Below are positions 8,659-16,123 of a DNA stretch of 64,000 nucleotides, one piece after another (the first letter of the stretch is position 1; each line of letters opens with the position of its first letter). The position numbers were made by a program, and so were the translations under genes. The notes under the pieces are model-generated. The model had not been told where the DNA came from and did no database searches. It saw only the letters and a list, made by a program, of their open reading frames with translations. This DNA comes from Streptomyces sp. NBC_01235 (GTDB lineage Bacteria > Actinomycetota > Actinomycetes > Streptomycetales > Streptomycetaceae). The stretch is from positions 9,176,001 through 9,240,000 of the forward strand of contig NZ_CP108513.1 of the NCBI RefSeq assembly GCF_035989285.1. Direction: 5' to 3'.

Positions 8659-9545
8659 CCCCGCCCCAGGCAGACCCGGCACCCCCGGAAGCGGGACCCA
8701 CGGGCACCACCCTCGCCCGCACCCCCCTCGACGCCCTGCACAGCCACCTCGACACTCACCTCCACGGAACCGCCCGCACCTGGTTCCACCAGGCTCTTGA
8801 CGAGGCCGCCGCCCACCCCGGGACCCACGGGCCCATTTCCGTCTGGGAGTTGCGTCTCGCCGAGGCCGGGCGCCGCTGTGGCAGCCGGTACGCCGACGCC
8901 GCCCGCGTGCTGATCCTCCACGCCGCTCGCGCCGACACGGACTCCCTGGCCCGCGTCTATTTCCAGGGCACCGCCGACGAGCGTCGCGCGGTCCTGCACG
9001 CACTGCCCCACCTCGTGCCCGGCCCCGACGCCCTCCCGCTCGTCGAGGACGCCCTGCGCACCCATGACACGAGGCTCCTCGCCGCCGCCGTCGGCCCCTA
9101 CGCGGCCTCCCATCTCGGCGCCCACGCCTGGCGCCACGCCGTCCTGAAGTGCCTGTTCGTCGGAGTGTCCGTCGACGTGGTGGCGGGGCTCGCACCGCGC
9201 GCCCGCGCCGACGCCGAACTCGCCCGCATGCTCGCCGACTACGCCGCCGAACGCACCGCGGCGGGCCGCCCCGTACCCCCGGATCTGCACCGCATCCTGA
9301 CCCTGACCGACCTGGGCACGCCCACAGCACCCTCCCTGTCCGCACCTCCGCCGCAGACCACACCTGCATCGCAGACCACGGACCCGCACACCCCGGACCG
9401 GCGCAGCACAGGCCCGCACACCCCGGACCGGCGCAGCACAGGCCCGCACACCCCGGACCGGCACGGCCCAGCCCTACACCGCACGGACCTCCACGGCACG
9501 GACAGCCCGCACCGTCCGGCCCACCCCCATGGCAAGGAGTCCTGA
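8655..9545 (+). CDS. eboA: EboA domain protein (296 aa)
   Basis: The ATG overlaps the preceding stop (ATGA). The protein is helical in pattern and Ala/Arg/Leu-rich, with TWFHQALDEAA, RYADAARVLIL, YFQGTADERRAVLHALPHL and HAWRHAVLKCLFVGV. The last is a segment I associate with EboA. EboA has no assigned enzyme activity. In cyanobacteria the eboA-F genes are required for moving a scytonemin precursor to the periplasm. The C-terminal ~80 residues are His/Pro/Thr-rich and partly built from a 30-bp repeat, so they are likely disordered. It lies between a TIM-barrel gene and the TatD-like eboB, which supports the assignment. Confidence 0.8.
   Translation: MTPPQADPAPPEAGPTGTTLARTPLDALHSHLDTHLHGTARTWFHQALDEAAAHPGTHGPISVWELRLAEAGRRCGSRYADAARVLILHAARADTDSLARVYFQGTADERRAVLHALPHLVPGPDALPLVEDALRTHDTRLLAAAVGPYAASHLGAHAWRHAVLKCLFVGVSVDVVAGLAPRARADAELARMLADYAAERTAAGRPVPPDLHRILTLTDLGTPTAPSLSAPPPQTTPASQTTDPHTPDRRSTGPHTPDRRSTGPHTPDRHGPALHRTDLHGTDSPHRPAHPHGKES
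9383..9463 (+). repeat. 30-bp in-frame tandem repeat in the eboA 3' end
   Basis: About 2.7 copies of a 30-bp unit coding for the decapeptide HTPDRRSTGP lie head to tail. The first two copies are nearly identical and the third diverges after HTPDRHGP. The unit is a multiple of three, so copy-number change keeps the frame. Confidence 0.85.
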
Positions 9546-10393
9546 TGCGCATCTTCGACCCCCACATCCATATGACGTCGCGTACCACCGACGACTACGA
9601 GGCGATGCACGCGGCCGGCGTCCGCGCCGTGGTCGAGCCGTCCTTCTGGCTGGGGCAGGCCCGTACCTCACCCGCCTCCTTCCTCGACTACTTCGACTCT
9701 CTTCTCGGCTGGGAGCCCTTCCGGGCCGCGCAGCACCGCATCGCCCACCACTGCGCGCTCGCCCTCAACCCCAAGGAGGCCAACGACCCGCGCTGCGCCG
9801 CCGTCCTTGACGAGCTGCCGCGGTATCTCGTCAAGGACCGCGTCGTGGCCGTCGGCGAGATCGGCTACGACTCGATGACCCCCGCCGAGGACACCGCGCT
9901 GGCCGCCCAACTCCAGCTGGCCGCCGACCACGCCCTGCCCGCCCTCGTGCACACCCCGCACCGCGACAAGCTCGCCGGACTGCGCCGCACCCTCGACGTA
10001 GTCCGTGAATCCGCTCTGTCCCCGGACCGGGTCCTGCTCGACCACCTCAACGAGACCACCGTGAAGGAGGCGAAGGACGCCGGCTGCTGGCTCGGCTTCT
10101 CCGTCTATCCCGACACCAAGATGGACGAGACCCGCATGATCGAGATCCTCCGCGTGTTCGGTCCGGAGAGGGTCCTCGTCAACTCCGCCGCGGACTGGGG
10201 CAGGAGCGACCCCCTCAAGACCCGCAGGGTCGCCGACCTGATGCTCGTGGAGGGCTTCGGCGAGGACGACGTCGATCTCGTCCTGTGGCGCAATCCCGTG
10301 TCCTTCTACGGCCTCAGCGACCGCCTCACCCTGGACGTGACCTCCCCCGATCCCACGCACGAGGGCAACTCCATCCAGCGCGGCGGGGAGTGA
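9545..10393 (+). CDS. eboB: EboB: TatD-like metal-dependent hydrolase (282 aa)
   Basis: The ATG overlaps the EboA stop (TGATG) with AAGGAG just upstream. The protein starts MRIFDPHIHMTSR, giving the HxH metal motif of the amidohydrolase/TatD superfamily at residues 7-9. Further metal-ligand candidates are the Glu in VVAVGEIGYDS, His in LVHTPHRDK, His in LLDHLNETT and the late Asp in NSAADWGRSDP. TatD proteins are nucleases or phosphoesterases, but the ebo version has no proven substrate. It sits between eboA and eboE, three bases before the latter, as in other ebo clusters. Confidence 0.82.
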   Translation: MRIFDPHIHMTSRTTDDYEAMHAAGVRAVVEPSFWLGQARTSPASFLDYFDSLLGWEPFRAAQHRIAHHCALALNPKEANDPRCAAVLDELPRYLVKDRVVAVGEIGYDSMTPAEDTALAAQLQLAADHALPALVHTPHRDKLAGLRRTLDVVRESALSPDRVLLDHLNETTVKEAKDAGCWLGFSVYPDTKMDETRMIEILRVFGPERVLVNSAADWGRSDPLKTRRVADLMLVEGFGEDDVDLVLWRNPVSFYGLSDRLTLDVTSPDPTHEGNSIQRGGE

Positions 10394-10396
10394 CCG

Positions 10397-11596
10397 ATGC
10401 GTTTCCGCCACCCCGACGGCACCACCGTCCACCTCGCCTACTGCACCAACGTCCACCCTGCCGAGACGCTCGACGGTGTGCTCGCGCAGCTCCGGGACCA
10501 CTGCGAACCCGTCCGCCGCCGCCTCGGCCGCGACCGGCTCGGCGTGGGCCTGTGGCTCGCCAAGGACGCCGCCCGTGCCCTTGACTCCGATCCGTCGGCC
10601 CTGCGAGGCCTGCGCACCGCACTCGACCGGCGCGGCCTCGAGGTCGTCACCCTCAACGGCTTCCCCTATGAGGGCTTCGGCGCCGAAGAGGTCAAGTACC
10701 GGGTATACAAGCCCGATTGGTCCGACCGTGAACGCCTCGACCACACCACGGCACTGGCCCGTGTTCTCGCCGGGCTGCTCCCCGACGACGTCACCGAGGG
10801 CACCATCTCCACCCTCCCCCTCGGCTGGCGCACCGTCTGGAACGCCGAACGCGCCGAGGTGGCCCGATCCGCCCTGCGCACCCTCGCCGACCGCCTGGAC
10901 GCGCTGGCGGACCTCACCGGCCGCTCCGTCCGCGTCGGCCTCGAACCGGAACCCGGTTGCATCGTCGAGACCACCACCGACGCCCTCGCCCCGCTCAAGG
11001 CCGTCGGCCATCCCCGTATCGGCGTCTGTGTCGACACCTGCCATCTCGCCACCTCCTTCGAAGACCCGCGCACCGCCCTGGACACGCTCGCCGCAGCCGG
11101 CGTCCCCGTCGTCAAATCCCAACTGTCAGCCGCCCTGCACGCCGAACACCCCCGTCTGCCCGCCGTTCGCGAAGCCCTCGCCGCGTTCGACGAACCCCGC
11201 TTCCTGCACCAGACCCGCTCCTCGCCCTCTCACATCCGAGCGGGAGGTACCCCCATCGCTGCCGGTCCGCACGGCACCGACGACCTTGGCGAAGCCCTCG
11301 CCGACACCGCCCTGCCCGACAGCGGACCCTGGCGCGCCCACTTCCACGTCCCGCTGCACGCGGCCCCCGCCGCGCCCCTCACCTCCACGCTGCCCGTACT
11401 CAAAGCCGCGCTGACCCGGCTGGTCGGCGGCCCGCACCCGCTCACCCGCCATCTCGAGGTCGAGACCTACACCTGGCAGGCCCTCCCACTCGAGCTGCGG
11501 CCCCGTGCCCGAGCCCAGCTCGCCGACGGCATCGCCGCCGAACTCGCTCTGGCCCGCGACCTCTTGACAGACCTCGGTCTCAAGGAGCTCCCGTGA
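10397..11596 (+). CDS. eboE: EboE, metabolite traffic protein (399 aa)
   Basis: This is a xylose-isomerase-like TIM barrel beginning MRFRHPDGTTVHLAYCTNVHPAE, the N-terminal pattern I associate with EboE. Other family-like segments are VGLWLAKDAARAL, VVTLNGFPYEGF, GLEPEPGCIVET and CVDTCHLATSFEDP, which supply acidic and His metal ligands. EboE is part of the conserved eboABCEF set linked to export of natural-product precursors in cyanobacteria. The reaction is unknown. GGGGAG precedes the ATG, which lies three bases after the eboB stop, and the 3' end overlaps the next gene by GTGA. Confidence 0.82.
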   Translation: MRFRHPDGTTVHLAYCTNVHPAETLDGVLAQLRDHCEPVRRRLGRDRLGVGLWLAKDAARALDSDPSALRGLRTALDRRGLEVVTLNGFPYEGFGAEEVKYRVYKPDWSDRERLDHTTALARVLAGLLPDDVTEGTISTLPLGWRTVWNAERAEVARSALRTLADRLDALADLTGRSVRVGLEPEPGCIVETTTDALAPLKAVGHPRIGVCVDTCHLATSFEDPRTALDTLAAAGVPVVKSQLSAALHAEHPRLPAVREALAAFDEPRFLHQTRSSPSHIRAGGTPIAAGPHGTDDLGEALADTALPDSGPWRAHFHVPLHAAPAAPLTSTLPVLKAALTRLVGGPHPLTRHLEVETYTWQALPLELRPRARAQLADGIAAELALARDLLTDLGLKELP

Positions 11597-12975
11597 GCAA
11601 CGGTCCCGTCCCTCTTCTCGTCCTCGACGTCGTCGGTCTCACCCCCCGTCTTCTCGACCACATGTCCCACCTCAAGGCCCTCGCCCACGCCGGTTCGCGT
11701 GCGCCGCTCGGGACCGTCCTGCCGGCTGTCACCTGCGCCGCGCAGTCCACGTTCCTCACCGGCACGCTCCCGGCCGAGCACGGAATCGTCGGCAACGGCT
11801 GGTACTTCCGCGAGCTCGGTGACGTCCTGTTGTGGCGGCAGCACAACGGTCTCGTCGCCGGAGACAAGTTGTGGGACGCCGCCCGCCGGGCCCACCCCGG
11901 CTACACCGTCGCCAACATCTGCTGGTGGTACGCCATGGGCGCCGACACCGACTTCACCGTCACCCCCCGTCCGATCTACTACTCCGACGGCCGCAAGGAG
12001 CCCGACTGCTACACCCGGCCCCCGGCCCTGCACGACGAACTCACCGAGAAGCTCGGCGCCTTCCCCCTCTTCCATTTCTGGGGACCGGGCGCGGACCTGG
12101 TCTCCAGCCGCTGGATCATCGACGCGACCCGCCACATCCTGCGCACCCGCCGACCCGACCTCGCCCTGTGCTACCTCCCTCATCTCGACTACGACCTCCA
12201 GCGTTTCGGCCCCGACGACCAGCGCTCCCTGCGGGCGGCCGCCGACCTGGACGCGGCCATGGCCCCGCTCCTGGCCGAAGCCCGTGCGCAGGGCCGTACC
12301 GTCGTCGCCCTGTCCGAGTACGGCATCACCCGGGTGAGCCGCCCCGTCGACATCAACCGCGCCCTGCGCCGCGCAGGACTGCTCGAGGTGCATACCCAGG
12401 ACGGCATGGAGTACCTCGACCCGATGGCGTCCCGGGCCTTCGCGGTCGCGGACCACCAACTCGCCCACGTCTATGTACGCCGCCCCGAGGACCTGGAGGC
12501 CATCCGGGCCGCGCTCACCGAACTGCCCGGCATCGAGCGACTGCTCGACGACGAGGGCAAGAAGGCGCACCACCTCGACCATCCGCGCTCCGGCGAACTC
12601 GTCGCCGTGGCGGAGCCGGACGCCTGGTTCACGTACTACTACTGGCTCGACGACGCCCGCGCGCCCGACTACGCGCGACTCGTCGAGATCCACCGCAAAC
12701 CCGGCTACGACCCGGCCGAGCTCTTCATGGATCCGCACGACCCGTATGTGAAGGTCAAGGCGGCCACCGCCCTGGCCCGCAAGAAGCTCGGCATGCGCTA
12801 CCGCATGGCGGTCGTGCCCCTCGATCCGTCACCTATTCGAGGCAGCCACGGCCGCCTTCCGACGAGCGACGCCGACGGTCCGCTCCTCATCTGCTCCACC
12901 CCCCGTTCGCTCGGCGACCGCGTCGCGGCCACCGACGTGAAAGCACTGCTGCTCCAACTGGCCGGTCTGAACTGA
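11593..12975 (+). CDS. Alkaline phosphatase/nucleotide pyrophosphatase family protein (EboF-like, 460 aa)
   Basis: The GTG start overlaps the eboE stop, with AAGGAG nine bases upstream. The phosphodiesterase signature is visible: an early Asp in LLVLDVVGLTP, the Thr nucleophile region LPAVTCAAQSTFLTGTLPAEHGI, then YLPHLDYDLQRFG, and late His in FAVADHQLAHVY. The fold is the alkaline-phosphatase superfamily (type I phosphodiesterase), with zinc bound by Asp/His residues. There is no signal peptide or membrane helix. It is the last gene of the overlapping ebo run and corresponds to EboF of other clusters by position and family. Confidence 0.8.
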   Translation: MSNGPVPLLVLDVVGLTPRLLDHMSHLKALAHAGSRAPLGTVLPAVTCAAQSTFLTGTLPAEHGIVGNGWYFRELGDVLLWRQHNGLVAGDKLWDAARRAHPGYTVANICWWYAMGADTDFTVTPRPIYYSDGRKEPDCYTRPPALHDELTEKLGAFPLFHFWGPGADLVSSRWIIDATRHILRTRRPDLALCYLPHLDYDLQRFGPDDQRSLRAAADLDAAMAPLLAEARAQGRTVVALSEYGITRVSRPVDINRALRRAGLLEVHTQDGMEYLDPMASRAFAVADHQLAHVYVRRPEDLEAIRAALTELPGIERLLDDEGKKAHHLDHPRSGELVAVAEPDAWFTYYYWLDDARAPDYARLVEIHRKPGYDPAELFMDPHDPYVKVKAATALARKKLGMRYRMAVVPLDPSPIRGSHGRLPTSDADGPLLICSTPRSLGDRVAATDVKALLLQLAGLN

Positions 12976-13046
12976 CTGGTTGCCGACTGGTCACAAGTGA
13001 AGCACTCACCACTGACAACGCCCTCCGATCCCGAGGAGTTCCAGAC

Positions 13047-14090
13047 ATGAGCCGCATCTCCGGCATCGACCCCGAACTCACCCACCGCCTCACCAGACGA
13101 GGCATGCTCGGCGTCGCCGCGGGAGCCACCGCGGCCGCACTGCTCGGCGCCGCCGCGACCCCCGCCACGGCAGCACCCGTCACCGCCACCGAAGTCTCCG
13201 CCGGCCGCGGCCGACCCGTCCTGCCCCCCGGCCGGCTCGGCATCCAGCTCTACAGCCTGCGGGACAAGGTCTCCACGCTGGGCTTCGCCGCCGTCTTCGC
13301 CGAGTTGGAGAAGTACGGGTACGACGAGGTCGAGTTCGCCGGCTACACCCAGGGCTCCGCAGGCCCCATCACCCTCGCCCAGCTCAGGCGGCTGGCCCGC
13401 AACCACGGCCTGACGCCGATCGGGAGCCACGTCGGCTACTACTCCAGCGACCCGAACGCCTACACCTTTGCCCAGAACCTCACCAAGGTCCTTGACGACG
13501 CCCAGGCCCTCGGCCTCAAGCACATCGGCACCGCCTCGGGCCCCTTCCGCTACGGCTCCACCGTCGACGCGTGGAAGCGCGCGGCCGAGGAGTTCAACAC
13601 GTACGGAGCGGCGGCGAGGGCGCGCGGCATGAAGTTCTACCAGCACAACCACTCCGACGAGTTCGGCTTCGCCACCGACAACCCCAAGGTCCGCCTCTAC
13701 GACGTGCTGCTCGCCGAGACCGACCCCGACCTGGTGTTCCTGGAGATGGACATCTTCTGGGCGTACGCCGGCCAGTTCCGCTTCTCGAACAGGCCCGACG
13801 GCACGCCCGCGCCCTTCGAGCCGCTGGACTACGTACTGCGGCAGCCGCACCGCTACCCGCTCTTCCACGTGAAGGACGGCGTCAGCGATCCCTCGAACGA
13901 GTTCGGGTACCGGATGGTCGACGTCGGTGACGGCGACATCGACTACCAGCGGTTCATCTCGGCCGTCACCCGGCTGCGTGGCGAGCGCCTGGCCCACCAC
14001 TGGCAGGCCGAACACGACAACCCCGTCGAGTCGTTCGCCTTCGCCCAGAAGTCGAGCGCGCACCTGCACTCGCTGCGCGAGAAGTGCTGA
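13047..14090 (+). CDS. Tat-exported sugar phosphate isomerase/epimerase-like protein (347 aa)
   Basis: An N-terminal Tat signal (LTRRGMLGVAAGATAAALLG) ends around ATAAPV. GAGGAG lies ten bases before the ATG. The mature part is a TIM barrel with LGIQLYSLRDKV, GYDEVEFAGYTQ, HNHSDEFGF, FLEMDIFWAY and HVKDG, typical of isomerases related to 3-keto-glycoside processing. It follows the ebo cluster after 71 bp and is closed by a strong hairpin. Export of a TIM barrel fits the two other exported sugar enzymes upstream, suggesting extracytoplasmic keto-sugar handling. Substrate unknown. Confidence 0.85.
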   Translation: MSRISGIDPELTHRLTRRGMLGVAAGATAAALLGAAATPATAAPVTATEVSAGRGRPVLPPGRLGIQLYSLRDKVSTLGFAAVFAELEKYGYDEVEFAGYTQGSAGPITLAQLRRLARNHGLTPIGSHVGYYSSDPNAYTFAQNLTKVLDDAQALGLKHIGTASGPFRYGSTVDAWKRAAEEFNTYGAAARARGMKFYQHNHSDEFGFATDNPKVRLYDVLLAETDPDLVFLEMDIFWAYAGQFRFSNRPDGTPAPFEPLDYVLRQPHRYPLFHVKDGVSDPSNEFGYRMVDVGDGDIDYQRFISAVTRLRGERLAHHWQAEHDNPVESFAFAQKSSAHLHSLREKC

Positions 14091-14120
14091 GCACCGGGCG
14101 CCCGTCGCGCTGAGTACGCG

Positions 14121-14177
14121 CACGCGCGCGTGGAGGCCCGCCCCCTGCCTGCCGGGGCGGGCCTCCACGCGCGCGTG
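14121..14177. terminator. Very strong bidirectional hairpin
   Basis: Two perfect 24-base complementary arms (14121-14144 and 14154-14177) enclose a nine-base loop. There is no long T tract, as is common in Streptomyces. It ends the plus-strand block and faces the minus-strand transporter remnant. Confidence 0.85.
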
Positions 14178-14196
14178 CCTCATCACGCCGTGGGCC

Positions 14197-14607
14197 GGGG
14201 CTGAGCAGCCGAGACGAGCTCCCGGCTCCCGCCGGCTGCCGCAGCAGCAGGGCGACGCAGGTCGCGTAGAGCAGACCGGCCCCGATCCCTCCCACCACTC
14301 CGAACCCCAGGATCGCTGCCAGGACGTCGTCCAGATGCGACAGGGTGAGGAAGCGACCAGGCACATGCCGGAGCCGACGTACACGGCCCCACAGGCCGTC
14401 AGGAGCCCTTCTCGTACGCGTATCCGAAGTGGCTGATCGCCATCATGGCGATCCAGGGCAGTGGATCACGAGGTTGCGGGAGTGGCCGAGGATGTCCCGG
14501 TCGGTCTCGCCGATGCGGTAGACGCGGTCGCGGGAGTCGGTCACCTCGCCGTGTGGACGCTGTGCGGCGTCGGTCGACGGACTGTTCGTTGCGAGGGGAG
14601 CCGTCAT
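14197..14607 (-). pseudogene. Dead duplicate of an OFA-family MFS transporter
   Basis: Read on the minus strand, fragments in different frames match the intact transporter next door. HGEVTDSRDRVYRIGETDRDIL parallels its YREVTDRNGRVYRIGESDRDIM. PWIAMMAISHFGYAYEKG then follows in another frame, ending at TGA. FLTLSHLDDVLAAILGFGVV and GGIGAGLLYATCV parallel its YLSLAYAPDVTVAYLGFGVC and SGVGAGLVYATCV. Most of the transporter is missing, with at least two frameshifts and internal deletions. It is a paralogue rather than a fresh copy, since the matched parts differ at many positions. An old tandem pair in which only the upstream copy survives is the simplest reading. Confidence 0.78.
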
Positions 14608-14608
14608 G

Positions 14609-16000
14609 TCAGGCCATTTCCTCACCGAGCGGGTGCGGGTTGGGGACGATCCGACGACTGGTCTTGGGCCTGCCGGGCGCCTTCAGGAAGAGCGCCAGCA
14701 CCGCTGACGCCACGCCGATCGAGCCCGCCAGGACGAACGCGCCCTCGTAGTCCCACGCACCGACCACGATCGAGCCGACTCCGGAGCCCACGAGGCCCGA
14801 GACGAGCTTGGAGCTGTAGACCATGCCGTAGTTGCTGGCGTTGTTGTTCTCGCCGAAGTAGTCCGCCGTCATCGCGGCGAACAACGGGAAGATCGCGCCG
14901 CCGCCGAAGCCGGAGACCATGGAGCAGAACAGGAAGAACGGCATGCTGCCCATCTGGCCGGAGACCAGCACACCGAACTGGGCCGAACCGAGCACGAGAC
15001 AGACGATGATCAGGGTGTGGCGGCGTCCGCAACGGTCGGAGATCCAGCCGATGATGCCACGCCCGGTGCCGTTGACGATCGCCTTCAGGGACATCGCCGT
15101 GGCCACGATCCCGCCTGCGAAGCCCATGTCCTTGCCGAACGGCACCTGGAAGGCGATGCCGAAGATGTTGATCCCGGCCGTGCACAGCAGACAGAACCAC
15201 ATCATCCACAGGACGGGGGTGCGTGCGGCCTCCTTCGGGGTGTACTGCTTCACCGCCGGCGGGTTCTTCTCCAGCGCCCGACGGATCTTCGGGTCGTCGG
15301 TGAGCCTGAGCGGGTCGACCTGCGCCGGCCACCAGTTCTTCGGCGGGTCCCGGAAGAACCATCCCGCGAACGCCACGACGGCACAGCAGATGACGCCCAC
15401 CATCACCAGCACGCCTTTGTAGTTGCCCAGGTCCATGTACGACGTGAACAGGAACACGAAGGGCACCGAGCCGTAGGCGAAACCGCCGTTGACCATGCCG
15501 GTCTTGCCGCCCTTGCGCTCCGGATACCACTTGCCGACCATGTTCACGCAGGTCGCGTAGACGAGGCCGGCGCCGACGCCGCTGCACACGCCGAAGCCGA
15601 GATAGGCGACGGTGACGTCCGGCGCGTACGCGAGTGACAGATAGCCGAGGACCGTGCCCAGCGCGCCCAGCATCATCGCGTACCGCGCGGGCAGTTTGCC
15701 GCTCTCCCGCAGTTGCCCGGCCGGGAAGGCCACGGCCGCCTGGAAGAACACCCAGACGCCCATCAGCCAGAAGATGTGCCCACTGCTCCACAGGTGGGCC
15801 TCGTGCAGTGTGTCCTCGGCCGACGTGAACGCGTACTCCGAGGAGCTGATGCCCAGCATGCCCATCCAGGGGAAGAGCACCATGGTCCAGCGTGGCCGCC
15901 CCATGATGTCCCGGTCGCTCTCGCCGATCCGGTACACGCGGCCGTTGCGGTCCGTCACCTCCCGGTAGGGGAGGGACATCGAGTAGTCGGTGGTTGTCAT
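14609..16000 (-). CDS. OFA (oxalate/formate antiporter) family MFS transporter (463 aa)
   Basis: The protein has about twelve hydrophobic helices, with cytoplasmic motifs LRESGKLPARYAMMLGALG and WISDRCGRRHT typical of MFS loops. The N-terminal tail DRNGRVYRIGESDRDIMGRPRW is characteristic of actinobacterial OFA members. The ATG at 16000 has AAGGGG eleven bases upstream; an earlier in-frame start at 16069 lacks a good site. Oxalate decarboxylation genes lie immediately upstream on the same strand, so exchange of oxalate for formate, or oxalate uptake, is a reasonable inference. Selectivity cannot be deduced from sequence alone. Confidence 0.88.
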   Translation of the reverse strand: MTTTDYSMSLPYREVTDRNGRVYRIGESDRDIMGRPRWTMVLFPWMGMLGISSSEYAFTSAEDTLHEAHLWSSGHIFWLMGVWVFFQAAVAFPAGQLRESGKLPARYAMMLGALGTVLGYLSLAYAPDVTVAYLGFGVCSGVGAGLVYATCVNMVGKWYPERKGGKTGMVNGGFAYGSVPFVFLFTSYMDLGNYKGVLVMVGVICCAVVAFAGWFFRDPPKNWWPAQVDPLRLTDDPKIRRALEKNPPAVKQYTPKEAARTPVLWMMWFCLLCTAGINIFGIAFQVPFGKDMGFAGGIVATAMSLKAIVNGTGRGIIGWISDRCGRRHTLIIVCLVLGSAQFGVLVSGQMGSMPFFLFCSMVSGFGGGAIFPLFAAMTADYFGENNNASNYGMVYSSKLVSGLVGSGVGSIVVGAWDYEGAFVLAGSIGVASAVLALFLKAPGRPKTSRRIVPNPHPLGEEMA

Positions 16001-16076
16001 GTCGCTCAGCACCCCTTGCGTCGAAAGCTCTGGCCAGCGCCCCCTGTCCAATGCCTTTCGTGTGCGCACGGGTCCC

Positions 16077-16109
16077 GGGGCCGGCCGACGCGCACCGTCG
16101 GTCGGCCCC
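16077..16109. terminator. GC-rich hairpin after the acyl-CoA ligase gene
   Basis: Arms 16077-16090 and 16096-16109 pair over 14 bases with one G-T position and a five-base loop. It lies 15 bases beyond the ligase stop and upstream of the transporter start, so it may end or attenuate the oxalate operon before the transporter gene. Confidence 0.6.
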
Positions 16110-16123
16110 GTGCCTGGGTCATC

